Assembly: GCA_028869325.1 (NCBI GenBank)
Contig: JAGWST010000078.1
Coordinates: 1 to 8,544 of the forward strand
Reading direction: 5' to 3'
DNA: 8,544 nt
Source: a bacterium
GTDB lineage: Bacteria > Vulcanimicrobiota > Vulcanimicrobiia > Vulcanimicrobiales > SCRA01
Position 1 is the first letter of the stretch, and every line of letters starts with the position of its first letter. Shown here piece by piece: positions 1 to 6,244 of the stretch. The notes beneath the pieces are model-generated. The model was given only the letters and a program-made list of their open reading frames with translations. It made no database searches and was not told the origin of the DNA. The position numbers and the translations under genes are program-made.

Positions 1-561
1 CGCTTGCGCCGGCGCAGCGCTAGGGTGCATCAGGCACGCCACCACCAGCACCGCGAGCACGGCGAGCTCCGCGATCAGCATCACACCGGAGACCTCGGCC
101 GTCGGCCGCGCGCCGGCATAGAGCAAGGCCGTGGCGGCGAGGATCCAAAGGATCGCCACGCCGGAGACCAGCAGCGGCGAGGGATTGGCCTCCGGCGCGA
201 CGAGCGCGAGCGTATAGGTGGCCGCGGGCCACGCCGTGGCCATGGTTGCGAAGAAGTTGGCGCACAGCAGCAGCCATGCGCCATACGCCCCGACGTTGCG
301 GCCGAACGCCAAGCGAATCCACGCGTAGGACGACCCGGCCGAAGGATGACGGCGCACCAAGTGGCCGAACGCGAATGCCACGAAGAGCATCGGCACACAG
401 AGCATCAGCAACGCCAGCGGCGCGTCGTAGCCCGCTGCGGCGACCATCAATCCCAGCGTTGCGGCGAGGCTGTAGGCGGGTGCCATCGAGGCGCTGCCGA
501 TGACGGCCAGATCCCGCAGCGAGAGCACGCGTTTGAGGGGTGCGACGCTGGAACGCGGCAT
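1..561 (-). CDS. APC-family amino acid/polyamine permease, N-terminal part (runs off left edge)
   Basis: The 187 visible residues, from ATG at 561 to the window edge, are an integral membrane protein. After a short basic leader (MPRSSVAPLKRVLSLRDL) come hydrophobic helices at about residues 19-40, 44-65, 90-112, 126-148 and 157-177. The first has the small-residue-rich stretch VIGSASMAPAYSLAATLG, as in helix 1 of APC-superfamily transporters, where the unwound segment binds the substrate amino group. GSSYAWIRLAFGRNVGAYGAWL follows the usual APC pattern in helix 3. Such proteins import or exchange amino acids or amines at the inner membrane; the substrate cannot be told from this half. It starts 3 bases after the stop of the VOC gene and in the same frame. 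No clear ribosome binding site precedes it, so translation is probably coupled. The C-terminal half lies outside the window. Confidence 0.85.
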   Translation of the reverse strand, partial: MPRSSVAPLKRVLSLRDLAVIGSASMAPAYSLAATLGLMVAAAGYDAPLALLMLCVPMLFVAFAFGHLVRRHPSAGSSYAWIRLAFGRNVGAYGAWLLLCANFFATMATAWPAATYTLALVAPEANPSPLLVSGVAILWILAATALLYAGARPTAEVSGVMLIAELAVLAVLVVACLMHPSAAPAQA

Positions 562-564
562 ACG

Positions 565-960
565 TTAATCGTACATGCGGTGGCAGACCTCGAAGCGATT
601 GCCGTCGAGATCCTCGAAGAAGACCGCGTAGTATCCGGGCATCGCCTCCGAGTAGGGTTCGGGACCCTCGATGTTGCGTGCCCCGGCCTCGCGCGCGACA
701 GCGGCCAGACGATCGACCTCCTCGCGCGAGGGGGCTTGGAAAGCCACGCAGTTCTTGGTGGGCGTGTGCTCCGCGTCCACCGTCGTCGAGACGAAGCAAC
801 GCTGCCAATCGGGCCGCCCGTCTCTGGGCTCGGCGTACGTCGTCCACTCCTCGCCTTGCCAGACCCGTGTCAATCCGAGCTCGGGAAGCAGCACGCTGAA
901 GAAACGATGGGCGCGCTCGCGATCGCGAACGCGAAGGTCGACGTGATCGATGATCGCCAT
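565..960 (-). CDS. VOC-superfamily (glyoxalase/bleomycin-resistance fold) protein
   Basis: A 131-residue single VOC module with two beta-alpha-beta-beta-beta halves. It opens with IDHVDLRVRDRERAHRFF, where His6 is at the first metal-ligand position. The second half ends GYYAVFFEDLDGNRFEV, with Glu124 at the last metal-ligand position. The His usually found in the 'HxAF' strand of the second half is replaced: the sequence is KNCVAF, with Cys71. Metal ligation may therefore be altered, and glyoxalase I activity is not implied. Length is normal for a one-domain VOC protein, which usually works as a dimer. A strong AGGAGG lies 4 bases before the ATG, which fixes the start. It leads a two-gene minus-strand unit with the downstream permease and is divergent from gluQRS. 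VOC members include isomerases, dioxygenases, lyases and binding proteins, so the substrate is unknown. Confidence 0.88.
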   Translation of the reverse strand: MAIIDHVDLRVRDRERAHRFFSVLLPELGLTRVWQGEEWTTYAEPRDGRPDWQRCFVSTTVDAEHTPTKNCVAFQAPSREEVDRLAAVAREAGARNIEGPEPYSEAMPGYYAVFFEDLDGNRFEVCHRMYD

Positions 961-1043
961 CTCGCCTCCTGGTCGTGGGCACAGAGTGTTCGCGCCCGTC
1001 GCATGCGTACCTGGAGGGGGCGGGGATTCGCAGTCAAGAAGCG
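961..1043. promoter_or_regulatory. Divergent intergenic region between the VOC gene and gluQRS
   Basis: This 83-base gap separates two divergently read units, so both promoters should lie in it or in the neighbouring coding ends. The ribosome binding site of the VOC gene (AGGAGG, minus strand) is at its left end. On the plus strand, CTGGAGGGGGCGGGG (1011-1025) looks like a ribosome binding site but lies 26 or more bases from the GTG start chosen for gluQRS. An 8-base palindrome CGCATGCG sits at 1000-1007. I could not recognise convincing -35/-10 boxes on either strand. Confidence 0.4.
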
Positions 1044-1952
1044 GTGGGCGTGGAGAGGGGTCGCTTCGCGCCGAGTCCTACCGGACCGATGCATCTGGGC
1101 AACGCGCGCACGGCGTTGCTGGCTTGGCTCGACGCGCGCGCGGCTGGCGGCCGCATGCTGCTGCGCATCGAGGACCTGGATCCGCAGCGCTCGCGCGGCA
1201 GCTACGCCGATCTCATCCTGCGCGATCTGGAATGGCTGGGGTTGGATTACGACGAGGGCCCCTACTATCAGAGCCGGCGCGGCGCGCGCTACGCCGCGGT
1301 GCTGGAGAGCCTGCGCAGACGCGGCCTGGTCTATCCGTGCTGGTGCTCGCGCAGCGACGTCCATCGCGCGGTCGGCGCCCCGCATCCGGGCGACGAGGCG
1401 CCCTATCCCGGGACGTGCCGCGCGCATAGCGCCGAGAAGGAGCCGCCCGATGGCCGCGGGCCGGCCTGGCGATTCCTGGCGCCGGCGCGTGCGTACGTGT
1501 GGGAGGATCTCGTCCTGGCTTCGCAGAGCGCCCGCGCCGACGCCTTCGGCGATATCGTCGTGCGCCGTGCCGACGGCGCCTTCGGCTATCAGCTCGCCGT
1601 GGTGATCGACGACGCCGAGATGGGCGTCACGCGCGTCGTCCGCGGCGCGGATCTGATCTCCTCGACGCCGCGCCAGCTGGCGCTCTACGAGACGCTCGAG
1701 TATCTCGCGCCGCGCTTTGGCCATGTGCCGTTGGTGCTCGACGGCACCGGCAAGCGGCTCGCGAAGCGCACGCCGGCAGCCACCGTCGCCGGGCTGCGCG
1801 AGGCCGGTGAGGATCCACGTACCGTGATCGGCCGCCTGGCCGCGAGCCTGGGCTGGGTCGCCGAAGGCCAAGACGCCACGCCGAGCGAGCTGCTGGCTGC
1901 GCGCTGCAGCCTCGAGAGCCTGAGAGGCGGCATGGGGCAGCGGGGTGCGTAG
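1044..1952 (+). CDS. gluQ: Glutamyl-Q tRNA(Asp) synthetase (GluQRS)
   Basis: A 302-residue paralogue of the glutamyl-tRNA synthetase catalytic domain without an anticodon-binding domain. The family activates glutamate and attaches it to queuosine at position 34 of tRNA(Asp). The Rossmann start GRFAPSPTGPMHLGNART (residues 6-23) holds the HIGH-type motif as HLGN. LRIEDLDPQRSRG follows. The KMSKS-type loop is GKRLAKR (236-242). The zinc-site pattern typical of GluQRS is visible: Cys99-x-Cys101, then Tyr121-x3-Cys125 (YPGTC). Length matches the family (about 290-310), whereas full GltX is about 470. The start is uncertain: GTG at 1044 or 1050 both give a normal N-terminus. A better ribosome-binding-like stretch (GGAGG, 1013-1017) would suit the ATT at 1026 by spacing. 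The 3' end overlaps the next gene by 8 bases. The gene also appears under the name gluQRS. Confidence 0.93.
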   Translation: MGVERGRFAPSPTGPMHLGNARTALLAWLDARAAGGRMLLRIEDLDPQRSRGSYADLILRDLEWLGLDYDEGPYYQSRRGARYAAVLESLRRRGLVYPCWCSRSDVHRAVGAPHPGDEAPYPGTCRAHSAEKEPPDGRGPAWRFLAPARAYVWEDLVLASQSARADAFGDIVVRRADGAFGYQLAVVIDDAEMGVTRVVRGADLISSTPRQLALYETLEYLAPRFGHVPLVLDGTGKRLAKRTPAATVAGLREAGEDPRTVIGRLAASLGWVAEGQDATPSELLAARCSLESLRGGMGQRGA

Positions 1953-3570
1953 ACGCCCCGCGCGCGGCGCCGCGGCCGCGCTGCTCTGCCTCTTCGGCGC
2001 GCTTGTCTTGCTGGCGGGCTGCGCGCGCGTCGCGGACGAGCGCTGGGGAACGCCGCACGAGCTGCGGATCGGCATCGTCAGCGATCCCTCCTCACTCAAC
2101 CCGCTCTTCGTCAGCTCGCAGCAGGCCGTCGACATCGGCCAGCTCTATACGGAGACGCTGGTCGGTCTCTCACCGCGTAATGAACTGATTCCGCTGGCCG
2201 CGCGCGTGGTTCCCAGCCGCGCGAACGGCGGCGTCTCGGCGGACGGCCTGACCATCACCTACCACCTGCGTCACGATGAGCGCTTTGCGGACGGAACGCC
2301 GCTCACGTCGGCCGATGTCGCCTTCACCTACCGCGCCATCCTGGATTCGTGCAACCCGGTGAGCGAGTCGGAGCCCTACCGGCGCATCGCCGCGCTGACG
2401 ACGCCCGACCGCTACACCGTGCGCATCCGCCTGCGCAAGCCCTGGGCGGCCGCCGTCTCCGAGCTCTTCGCGGCCTCCGACTACGCCTACGGCATCCTGC
2501 CCAAGCATGCGTTCCACTCGACCGATCTCGCCCACGATCCATGGAACCAGCGCCCTTTCGGCAGCGGCCCCTTTCGCGTCGCCGCGTGGCGCCGCGGCGA
2601 GGAGATCGTGTTGGAGCCGAATCCCTACGCGCGGCGCAAGCCCCAGCTGCGGCGTCTGCTATTGAAGATCGTGCCTGACTCCAACACACTGTTCATCCAA
2701 CTGCGCACGCACGCCATCGACGTGGCCACGCTCGACGGCGCCGACGTGCCTCAGGCACGTGACCTACGCGGCGTGCGCCTGATCGAGACGCCGCAGAATC
2801 ACACGGACTTTCTGGAGTTCCAGACCACGCGTCCCGCGCTGCGCGACGCATCGGTTCGCCGCGCCGTCGTGGAGGCGATCGACCGCCGCACGATCGTACG
2901 CAGCGTCTATCTCGGCCTCTACCCGCCGGCCACGACGGAGATTCCGCCAACGCTCTGGGCGCACGACCACGCCATCGTCAACCTGCCCTTCGATCCCAAG
3001 CGCGCGGCGGCCGAGCTGGACCGCGCGGGCTGGCATCTCCAGCACGGCGTGCGCATCAAGGCGGGGCACCCTCTGGTGCTCGACTTCGCCTTCGTGGGCA
3101 GTAGCGCCAGCGCGCGGCGGCTGGCCACCATCGTCCAGGCCGACCTGCGCGCCGTTGGCATCGATCTCGTGCTCAAGAGCTACCCCTCGACGCTCTTCTT
3201 CGCACCCGCCTCCGATGGCGGCATCGAGTGGGGCGGACGGTTCGACCTCTCCTACGCCGACTGGTACGGCGGCGCCGACCCCGAGGCGTCGGAGTCCTAC
3301 ACCTGTGCCCAGCGCGCCCCCGCCGGGCCGAACACCGGGCGCTGGTGCGATCCCGAATACGACCGCCTCTTCGCGGCGCAGGCGCGCGGCAACGACCGCG
3401 CCGTGCGTCTGGGCGCCTTCCACGGGATGCAGCGCCTGATCCACCAGAACGCCGTCGCCGACTTTCTGGTCTACCCCTCGACCTTCACGGCGCTCAACCC
3501 GGGGCTCACGGGCTACACGCCGAACATGCTCTACGCCTTCGGCAACAGTGAGGAGTGGGATCTGCAGTGA
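1945..3570 (+). CDS. ABC-type solute-binding lipoprotein, family 5 (peptide/nickel type)
   Basis: A 541-residue extracytoplasmic receptor. The N-terminus is a lipoprotein signal: basic MRRRPARG, a hydrophobic core, then lipobox LAGC with the lipidated Cys at residue 26. Mature-domain hallmarks of SBP_bac_5 follow: ELRIGIVSDPSSLNPL (about 39-54), the family signature FADGTPLTSADVAFTYRA (about 114-131), FGSGPFRVAAWRRG (about 205-218), and the late FDLSYADWYGGADPEA region (about 432-447). Two Cys at about 453 and 467 (YTC and RWC) could form a disulfide. Family members capture oligopeptides, dipeptides, nickel, opines or sugars for an ABC importer; the ligand cannot be deduced here. Start is GTG at 1945, overlapping the gluQRS stop by 8 bases, so translational coupling is likely. 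No permease or ATPase gene lies within the window, so it is an orphan receptor as far as can be seen. Confidence 0.93.
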   Translation: MRRRPARGAAAALLCLFGALVLLAGCARVADERWGTPHELRIGIVSDPSSLNPLFVSSQQAVDIGQLYTETLVGLSPRNELIPLAARVVPSRANGGVSADGLTITYHLRHDERFADGTPLTSADVAFTYRAILDSCNPVSESEPYRRIAALTTPDRYTVRIRLRKPWAAAVSELFAASDYAYGILPKHAFHSTDLAHDPWNQRPFGSGPFRVAAWRRGEEIVLEPNPYARRKPQLRRLLLKIVPDSNTLFIQLRTHAIDVATLDGADVPQARDLRGVRLIETPQNHTDFLEFQTTRPALRDASVRRAVVEAIDRRTIVRSVYLGLYPPATTEIPPTLWAHDHAIVNLPFDPKRAAAELDRAGWHLQHGVRIKAGHPLVLDFAFVGSSASARRLATIVQADLRAVGIDLVLKSYPSTLFFAPASDGGIEWGGRFDLSYADWYGGADPEASESYTCAQRAPAGPNTGRWCDPEYDRLFAAQARGNDRAVRLGAFHGMQRLIHQNAVADFLVYPSTFTALNPGLTGYTPNMLYAFGNSEEWDLQ

Positions 3571-3749
3571 GGCTCTTTGCGCTGCTCAACGCGGTGGCGG
3601 CTATCGTCTGCGCACTGGTCGCGTTCTTTCTGATGCGCTTCGTGATGCGCGCCTGGACGTTCGCCATCGTGGCCGGGCTGCTGGCCTTCTTCTCTTTCCG
3701 CCTGTGGCGTGCGGCACGCGACGGCTGGCAACGGGGCCCGCGCCGCTGA
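3567..3749 (+). CDS. Small two-helix membrane protein, unknown function
   Basis: Sixty residues, starting at a GTG that overlaps the stop of the solute-binding protein gene (GTGA, 4 bases shared). AGGAG at 3551-3555 lies 11 bases upstream. A GTG at 3555 in the same frame would add four residues but leaves no room for a ribosome binding site. Two hydrophobic segments are clear: about residues 3-25 (starting LFALLNAVAAIVCALVAFF) and about 30-46 (WTFAIVAGLLAFFSFRLW). They are separated by a short RFVMRA turn. The tail is strongly basic (RAARDGWQRGPRR), which predicts both termini in the cytoplasm. I do not recognise a family. Its tight coupling to the receptor gene suggests co-expression. The frame is real-looking because it is consistently hydrophobic and fits exactly between the receptor and the converging kinase gene, with 2 bases between stop codons. 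Confidence 0.7.
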   Translation: MRLFALLNAVAAIVCALVAFFLMRFVMRAWTFAIVAGLLAFFSFRLWRAARDGWQRGPRR

Positions 3750-3751
3750 GG

Positions 3752-5177
3752 CTAGTGCACGAGCGGTATGGTCGCCGCGACGGCGGCTTGATAGCGGGCG
3801 AAGGCTCGCGCGTATCGCGCGTGACATGATGGATCGGGCGCGCGCCGTTCAGGGTACGCTACCAGCGCGCGCACGGCCGCGATGCCGGGCATCGCGCCGA
3901 TGGAGACCGCCGCCATCATGGCGGCGCCGAAGGCCGATGCCTCCGCTTGATCCGGCAGCCATGCCTCGTGGCCCGAGACGTCGGCGATCATCTGGCGGAC
4001 GAGCGGGGCATGCGTCAACCCGCCGGAGAGCAGCAGGCTCTCGCTGGCGCCGACTTGTTCCTCGAGCACGCGCGCCACGGCGTAGAGCGCGAAGACGATG
4101 GACTCTATTGCGGCGCGCAAGAGATGGCGGCGGTCGTGCGCGAGGTCGAGCCCAAGGAATCCACCGCGCAGATCGGCGTCCCAGTAGGGCGCGCGCTCCC
4201 CAGCGAGAAACGGCAGGCACGTCGGGGAGCAGCAGACCCAGCAGATGCATCAGCACGCCGCCGGCCGACGAAGTCGGCCCGCCCACCACGCAGTGCTCGT
4301 CGTCGAGCGCGTAACAGAACGTCCGCCCCTGCGCATCGAAGAGCGGCTCCCGCGTGACCACGCGCGCCGCGGCGCTGGTGCCCAGCGTCACCGCCATGGT
4401 CGTTCGCTCCACGGCGCCGACCCCGAGATTCGCCAGCGCTCCGTCGCTGGAGCAGAGCACCAGCGGCGTGCTGGCGTCGAGGCTCAACGTGCCCGCGATC
4501 GCGGCGCGGATGCCCGTGCGCCGCTCGAGAGCGGAGGCGGGCTGCGAGAGGCGCCCGGGCTCGACCCGCGCAAGCTCCAGCGCCTGCGGGTCCCAGGCTC
4601 GCGAGCGCACGTCGAAATAGCCCGTGCCCGAAGCGCAGCCGTGATCGATCAACCACTCGCCGAACCAGCGGAAGACCAGCAGCTCCTTCATCGAGACGAA
4701 GCGCTTGGCGCGCTTGAAGCGCTCGGGCTCGTGCTCGGAGAGCCAGCGCAGCTTGCAGAGCGGCAGCATGGGATGCATCGGCGCGCCGGTGCGCCGGTAG
4801 AGCGCCAGGCCGGTTCCGTCGGCGCGCCAGCCGTCGGCCAGCGCCGCACTGCGGCGATCCATCCAGGTGAGAAGGGGGCCGATCGGCTCGCCTTGCCCGT
4901 CGACCGGCAGCACGCCGTGCATCGCGCTCGAGAGTCCGATGGCCAGCACCTCGTGCCCGCGCAGACGAACCGCGTCGACCACGCGGCGCAGCCCCCGCAT
5001 CGCCGCGCGGTAGATCTCGTCGGCGTCCTGCTCCACGTATGACGGCTGCGGCGCAACGATGCCGTACTGCTCCGTCGCGTCGGCCGCCGGGCGTCCGTCG
5101 AGGGTGAAGGCCACGACCTTGGTCGCGCTGGTGCCGAGGTCGACGCCGGCGACCACGCCGTCACTGCCCTGGCTCAT
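3752..5177 (-). pseudogene. FGGY-family sugar kinase, gluconokinase (GntK) type, frameshifted with internal deletion
   Basis: The kinase is read in two frames. The first part (5177 to about 4218, about 320 residues) has the phosphate-binding start VAGVDLGTSATKVVAFTLDG (Asp13), GLSSAMHGVLPVDGQGEPIG, the gluconokinase-like SMKELLVFRWFGEWLIDHGC, the catalytic-base region CSSDGALANLGVGAV (Asp245), and FCYALDDEHCVVGGPTSSAG. The second part (about 4216 to 3755, about 154 residues) continues one base out of frame with LPFLAGERAPYWDADLRG and the second ATP-site signature LLLSGGLTHAPLVRQMIAD. From memory of Bacillus GntK, about 30 residues usually found between the 'GGVLMHLLG' helix and 'LPFLAGERAP' are missing. 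A deletion of 3n+2 bases would explain both the gap and the frame change. Both parts are otherwise intact and well conserved, so the lesion is recent or is an assembly error. The start lies 13 bases after the phosphatase stop, with no clear ribosome binding site. If intact, it would phosphorylate gluconate or a related sugar acid or polyol. Confidence 0.85.
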
Positions 5178-5190
5178 CGACGCTGTGCGG

Positions 5191-5874
5191 TTAGCCGCCA
5201 AGCCAGCGCAGGGCCTGCTCTGCATAGTCGGCCAGCGTCGAGCTTCGCAGCTCCGTCTTGGCCGGATCGTACGGCGTGGCATTGCAGAGGCGCACGACCA
5301 GGTGGCCATGCGCAACTTCGATCAGGTTGACGCAGGCCGGGTCCTGCTCCAGTGCCGCGAAGGCGTCGTACTCGGCGCGCAAGACGCGTCCCAATACCGC
5401 TCGGTTGGTCCCGCCGTGCGCGACCACGAGCAGCTGCCGCCAGCTCTCGTCCGCCACCAGCTCGTCGAAGACGCGATGGACGCGCTGCAGGAAATCGCGG
5501 AAAGACTCTCCACCTAAAAAGCGGCGCTCGGGGGCCAGGCCCTGAAAGGCGCCGGCGATCTCATCGTGGAGCTGTTCGCGCGCGATGTCGGCCAGCCGGC
5601 CGCCTTCGATCTCGCGTAGGCCCTCGCGCGTCTCGATGGGCACGCTGCGTCCCTCGAGCACGATCTCGGCGGTCTCGATCGTCCGCGGCAGGCCGCTGGT
5701 GATACAGCGATCGAAGGCCACGTTGCGCAAGGCGCGCTGCACCGCCTGCGCCTGCACGCGGCCGCGCTCGGTCAAGGGAACCAAACGCGGAGGCACGGCG
5801 CGCCCGGAGGGATCGAAGTACGAGACGTCGGCGTGACGCATCAGCCAAAGGCGCCGCACGCTCTCAGCCGCCAT
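5191..5874 (-). CDS. Histidine phosphatase family protein (phosphoglycerate-mutase-like)
   Basis: A 227-residue branch-1 histidine phosphatase. The catalytic motif appears as WLMRHADVSYF, with Arg13-His14 followed by Ala instead of the usual Gly. LTERGRVQAQAVQRAL follows. The second phosphate-binding Arg is in TSGLPRTIETAEIV (Arg64), the acid/base region is REGLREIEGG (Glu88/Glu90), and the second catalytic His is in LVVAHGGTNRAVLG (His153). GGESFRDFLQRVHRVFDEL matches the helical cap of small-molecule phosphatases of the CobC/GpmB kind. Such enzymes dephosphorylate sugar phosphates, nucleotides or similar metabolites through a phosphohistidine; the substrate here is unknown. The ATG at 5874 lies inside the end of the DUF6285 gene (11-base overlap), so translation is likely coupled. 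The open frame extends further upstream but shows no family similarity before this Met. A cluster of A/T-rich codons (TTT TTA GGT GGA) occurs at about 5509-5520. Confidence 0.92.
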   Translation of the reverse strand: MAAESVRRLWLMRHADVSYFDPSGRAVPPRLVPLTERGRVQAQAVQRALRNVAFDRCITSGLPRTIETAEIVLEGRSVPIETREGLREIEGGRLADIAREQLHDEIAGAFQGLAPERRFLGGESFRDFLQRVHRVFDELVADESWRQLLVVAHGGTNRAVLGRVLRAEYDAFAALEQDPACVNLIEVAHGHLVVRLCNATPYDPAKTELRSSTLADYAEQALRWLGG

Positions 5875-6244
5875 CTTGGACCAGCTCCAACAACTTGGGA
5901 TTGGCGATCGCAAGCTTGGCCTCGACGCTGGCCAGCGTCGCCGCGTAGACGGCATCCCGCCGGGGACTCTCGTCGGCCTCGCCGGCGCGTATGTGGCGCG
6001 CCAGCTCCAACCGCAGCGCGCGCACGTCTCCGTCTTGGCTGCCCAGCAGCGCCCGCAAGCGGTCGCCCTCGTGCTGCGCGGCGCTCGCGCCGGCCGCCAG
6101 CTCGCGCTGGACGATCGCCAGCGCATTGGCAGCAACCAGCGTGCGGAAGCGGCCGCGCTGATCGCTCTGCGTCGGCAGCACCTCGTGCTCCAAGAAGGAG
6201 CGGACGGCGGCGATCAGCTCGCCTGCATCGGGTCGATCTTGCAT
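5864..6244 (-). CDS. DUF6285 / LvaB-like small partner protein
   Basis: A 126-residue, mostly helical soluble protein. It begins MQDRPDAGELIAAVRSFLEH and has the stretch RFRTLVAANALAIVQREL (about 32-49), then helix-rich sequence ending VEAKLAIANPKLLELV. These two segments are the marks I associate with DUF6285 proteins, which are typically encoded next to an APH-like kinase and an ACAD. In Pseudomonas putida the small protein LvaB plays this role and is needed for activity of the kinase LvaA. Assignment of LvaB to DUF6285 is from memory and unverified. Here the start overlaps the kinase stop by one base (TGATG) and the 3' end overlaps the phosphatase start by 11 bases. No catalytic residues are recognisable, so a structural or activating subunit of the kinase is the best inference. 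Confidence 0.82.
   Translation of the reverse strand: MQDRPDAGELIAAVRSFLEHEVLPTQSDQRGRFRTLVAANALAIVQRELAAGASAAQHEGDRLRALLGSQDGDVRALRLELARHIRAGEADESPRRDAVYAATLASVEAKLAIANPKLLELVQDGG

Noticed and set aside
1000..1007. CGCATGCG palindrome in the divergent gap as an operator
   Set aside because: Eight bases of GC-rich palindrome are expected by chance and the flanks do not extend the symmetry.
4..1605. Plus-strand open frame of more than 500 codons across the permease, VOC and gluQRS regions
   Set aside because: It is low-complexity Arg/Ala/Gly sequence, antisense to two clear genes and out of frame with gluQRS. High GC content leaves such frames open by chance.
870..2135. Minus-strand 421-codon frame opposite gluQRS
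   Set aside because: Its composition is that of a shadow frame, while the opposite strand has complete GluQRS motifs. Only its last codons coincide with real VOC sequence, in another frame.
2764..3444. Minus-strand 226-codon frame inside the solute-binding protein gene
   Set aside because: It is antisense to a well-supported gene, has no recognisable domain and no ribosome binding site in a sensible context.
3745..3760. Bidirectional terminator between the converging genes
   Set aside because: Only 2 bases separate the stop codons. No hairpin with a T-tract was found in the adjoining sequence.
4216..4249. Programmed ribosomal frameshift in the FGGY kinase
   Set aside because: No slippery heptamer or following pseudoknot is evident. 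A frameshift alone would not restore the roughly 30 missing residues, so a lesion or assembly error fits better.
5178..5315. Earlier start of the FGGY kinase at 5315
   Set aside because: The extra 46 residues overlap the phosphatase coding region antisense-like and show no similarity to the family, which begins just before the VDLGTSATK loop at the Met encoded at 5177.
5505..5525. A/T-rich codon cluster (TTT TTA GGT GGA) in the phosphatase as a slippery site or transfer scar
   Set aside because: The frame and family motifs continue unbroken on both sides, and C before TTTTTA does not make a canonical slippery heptamer.
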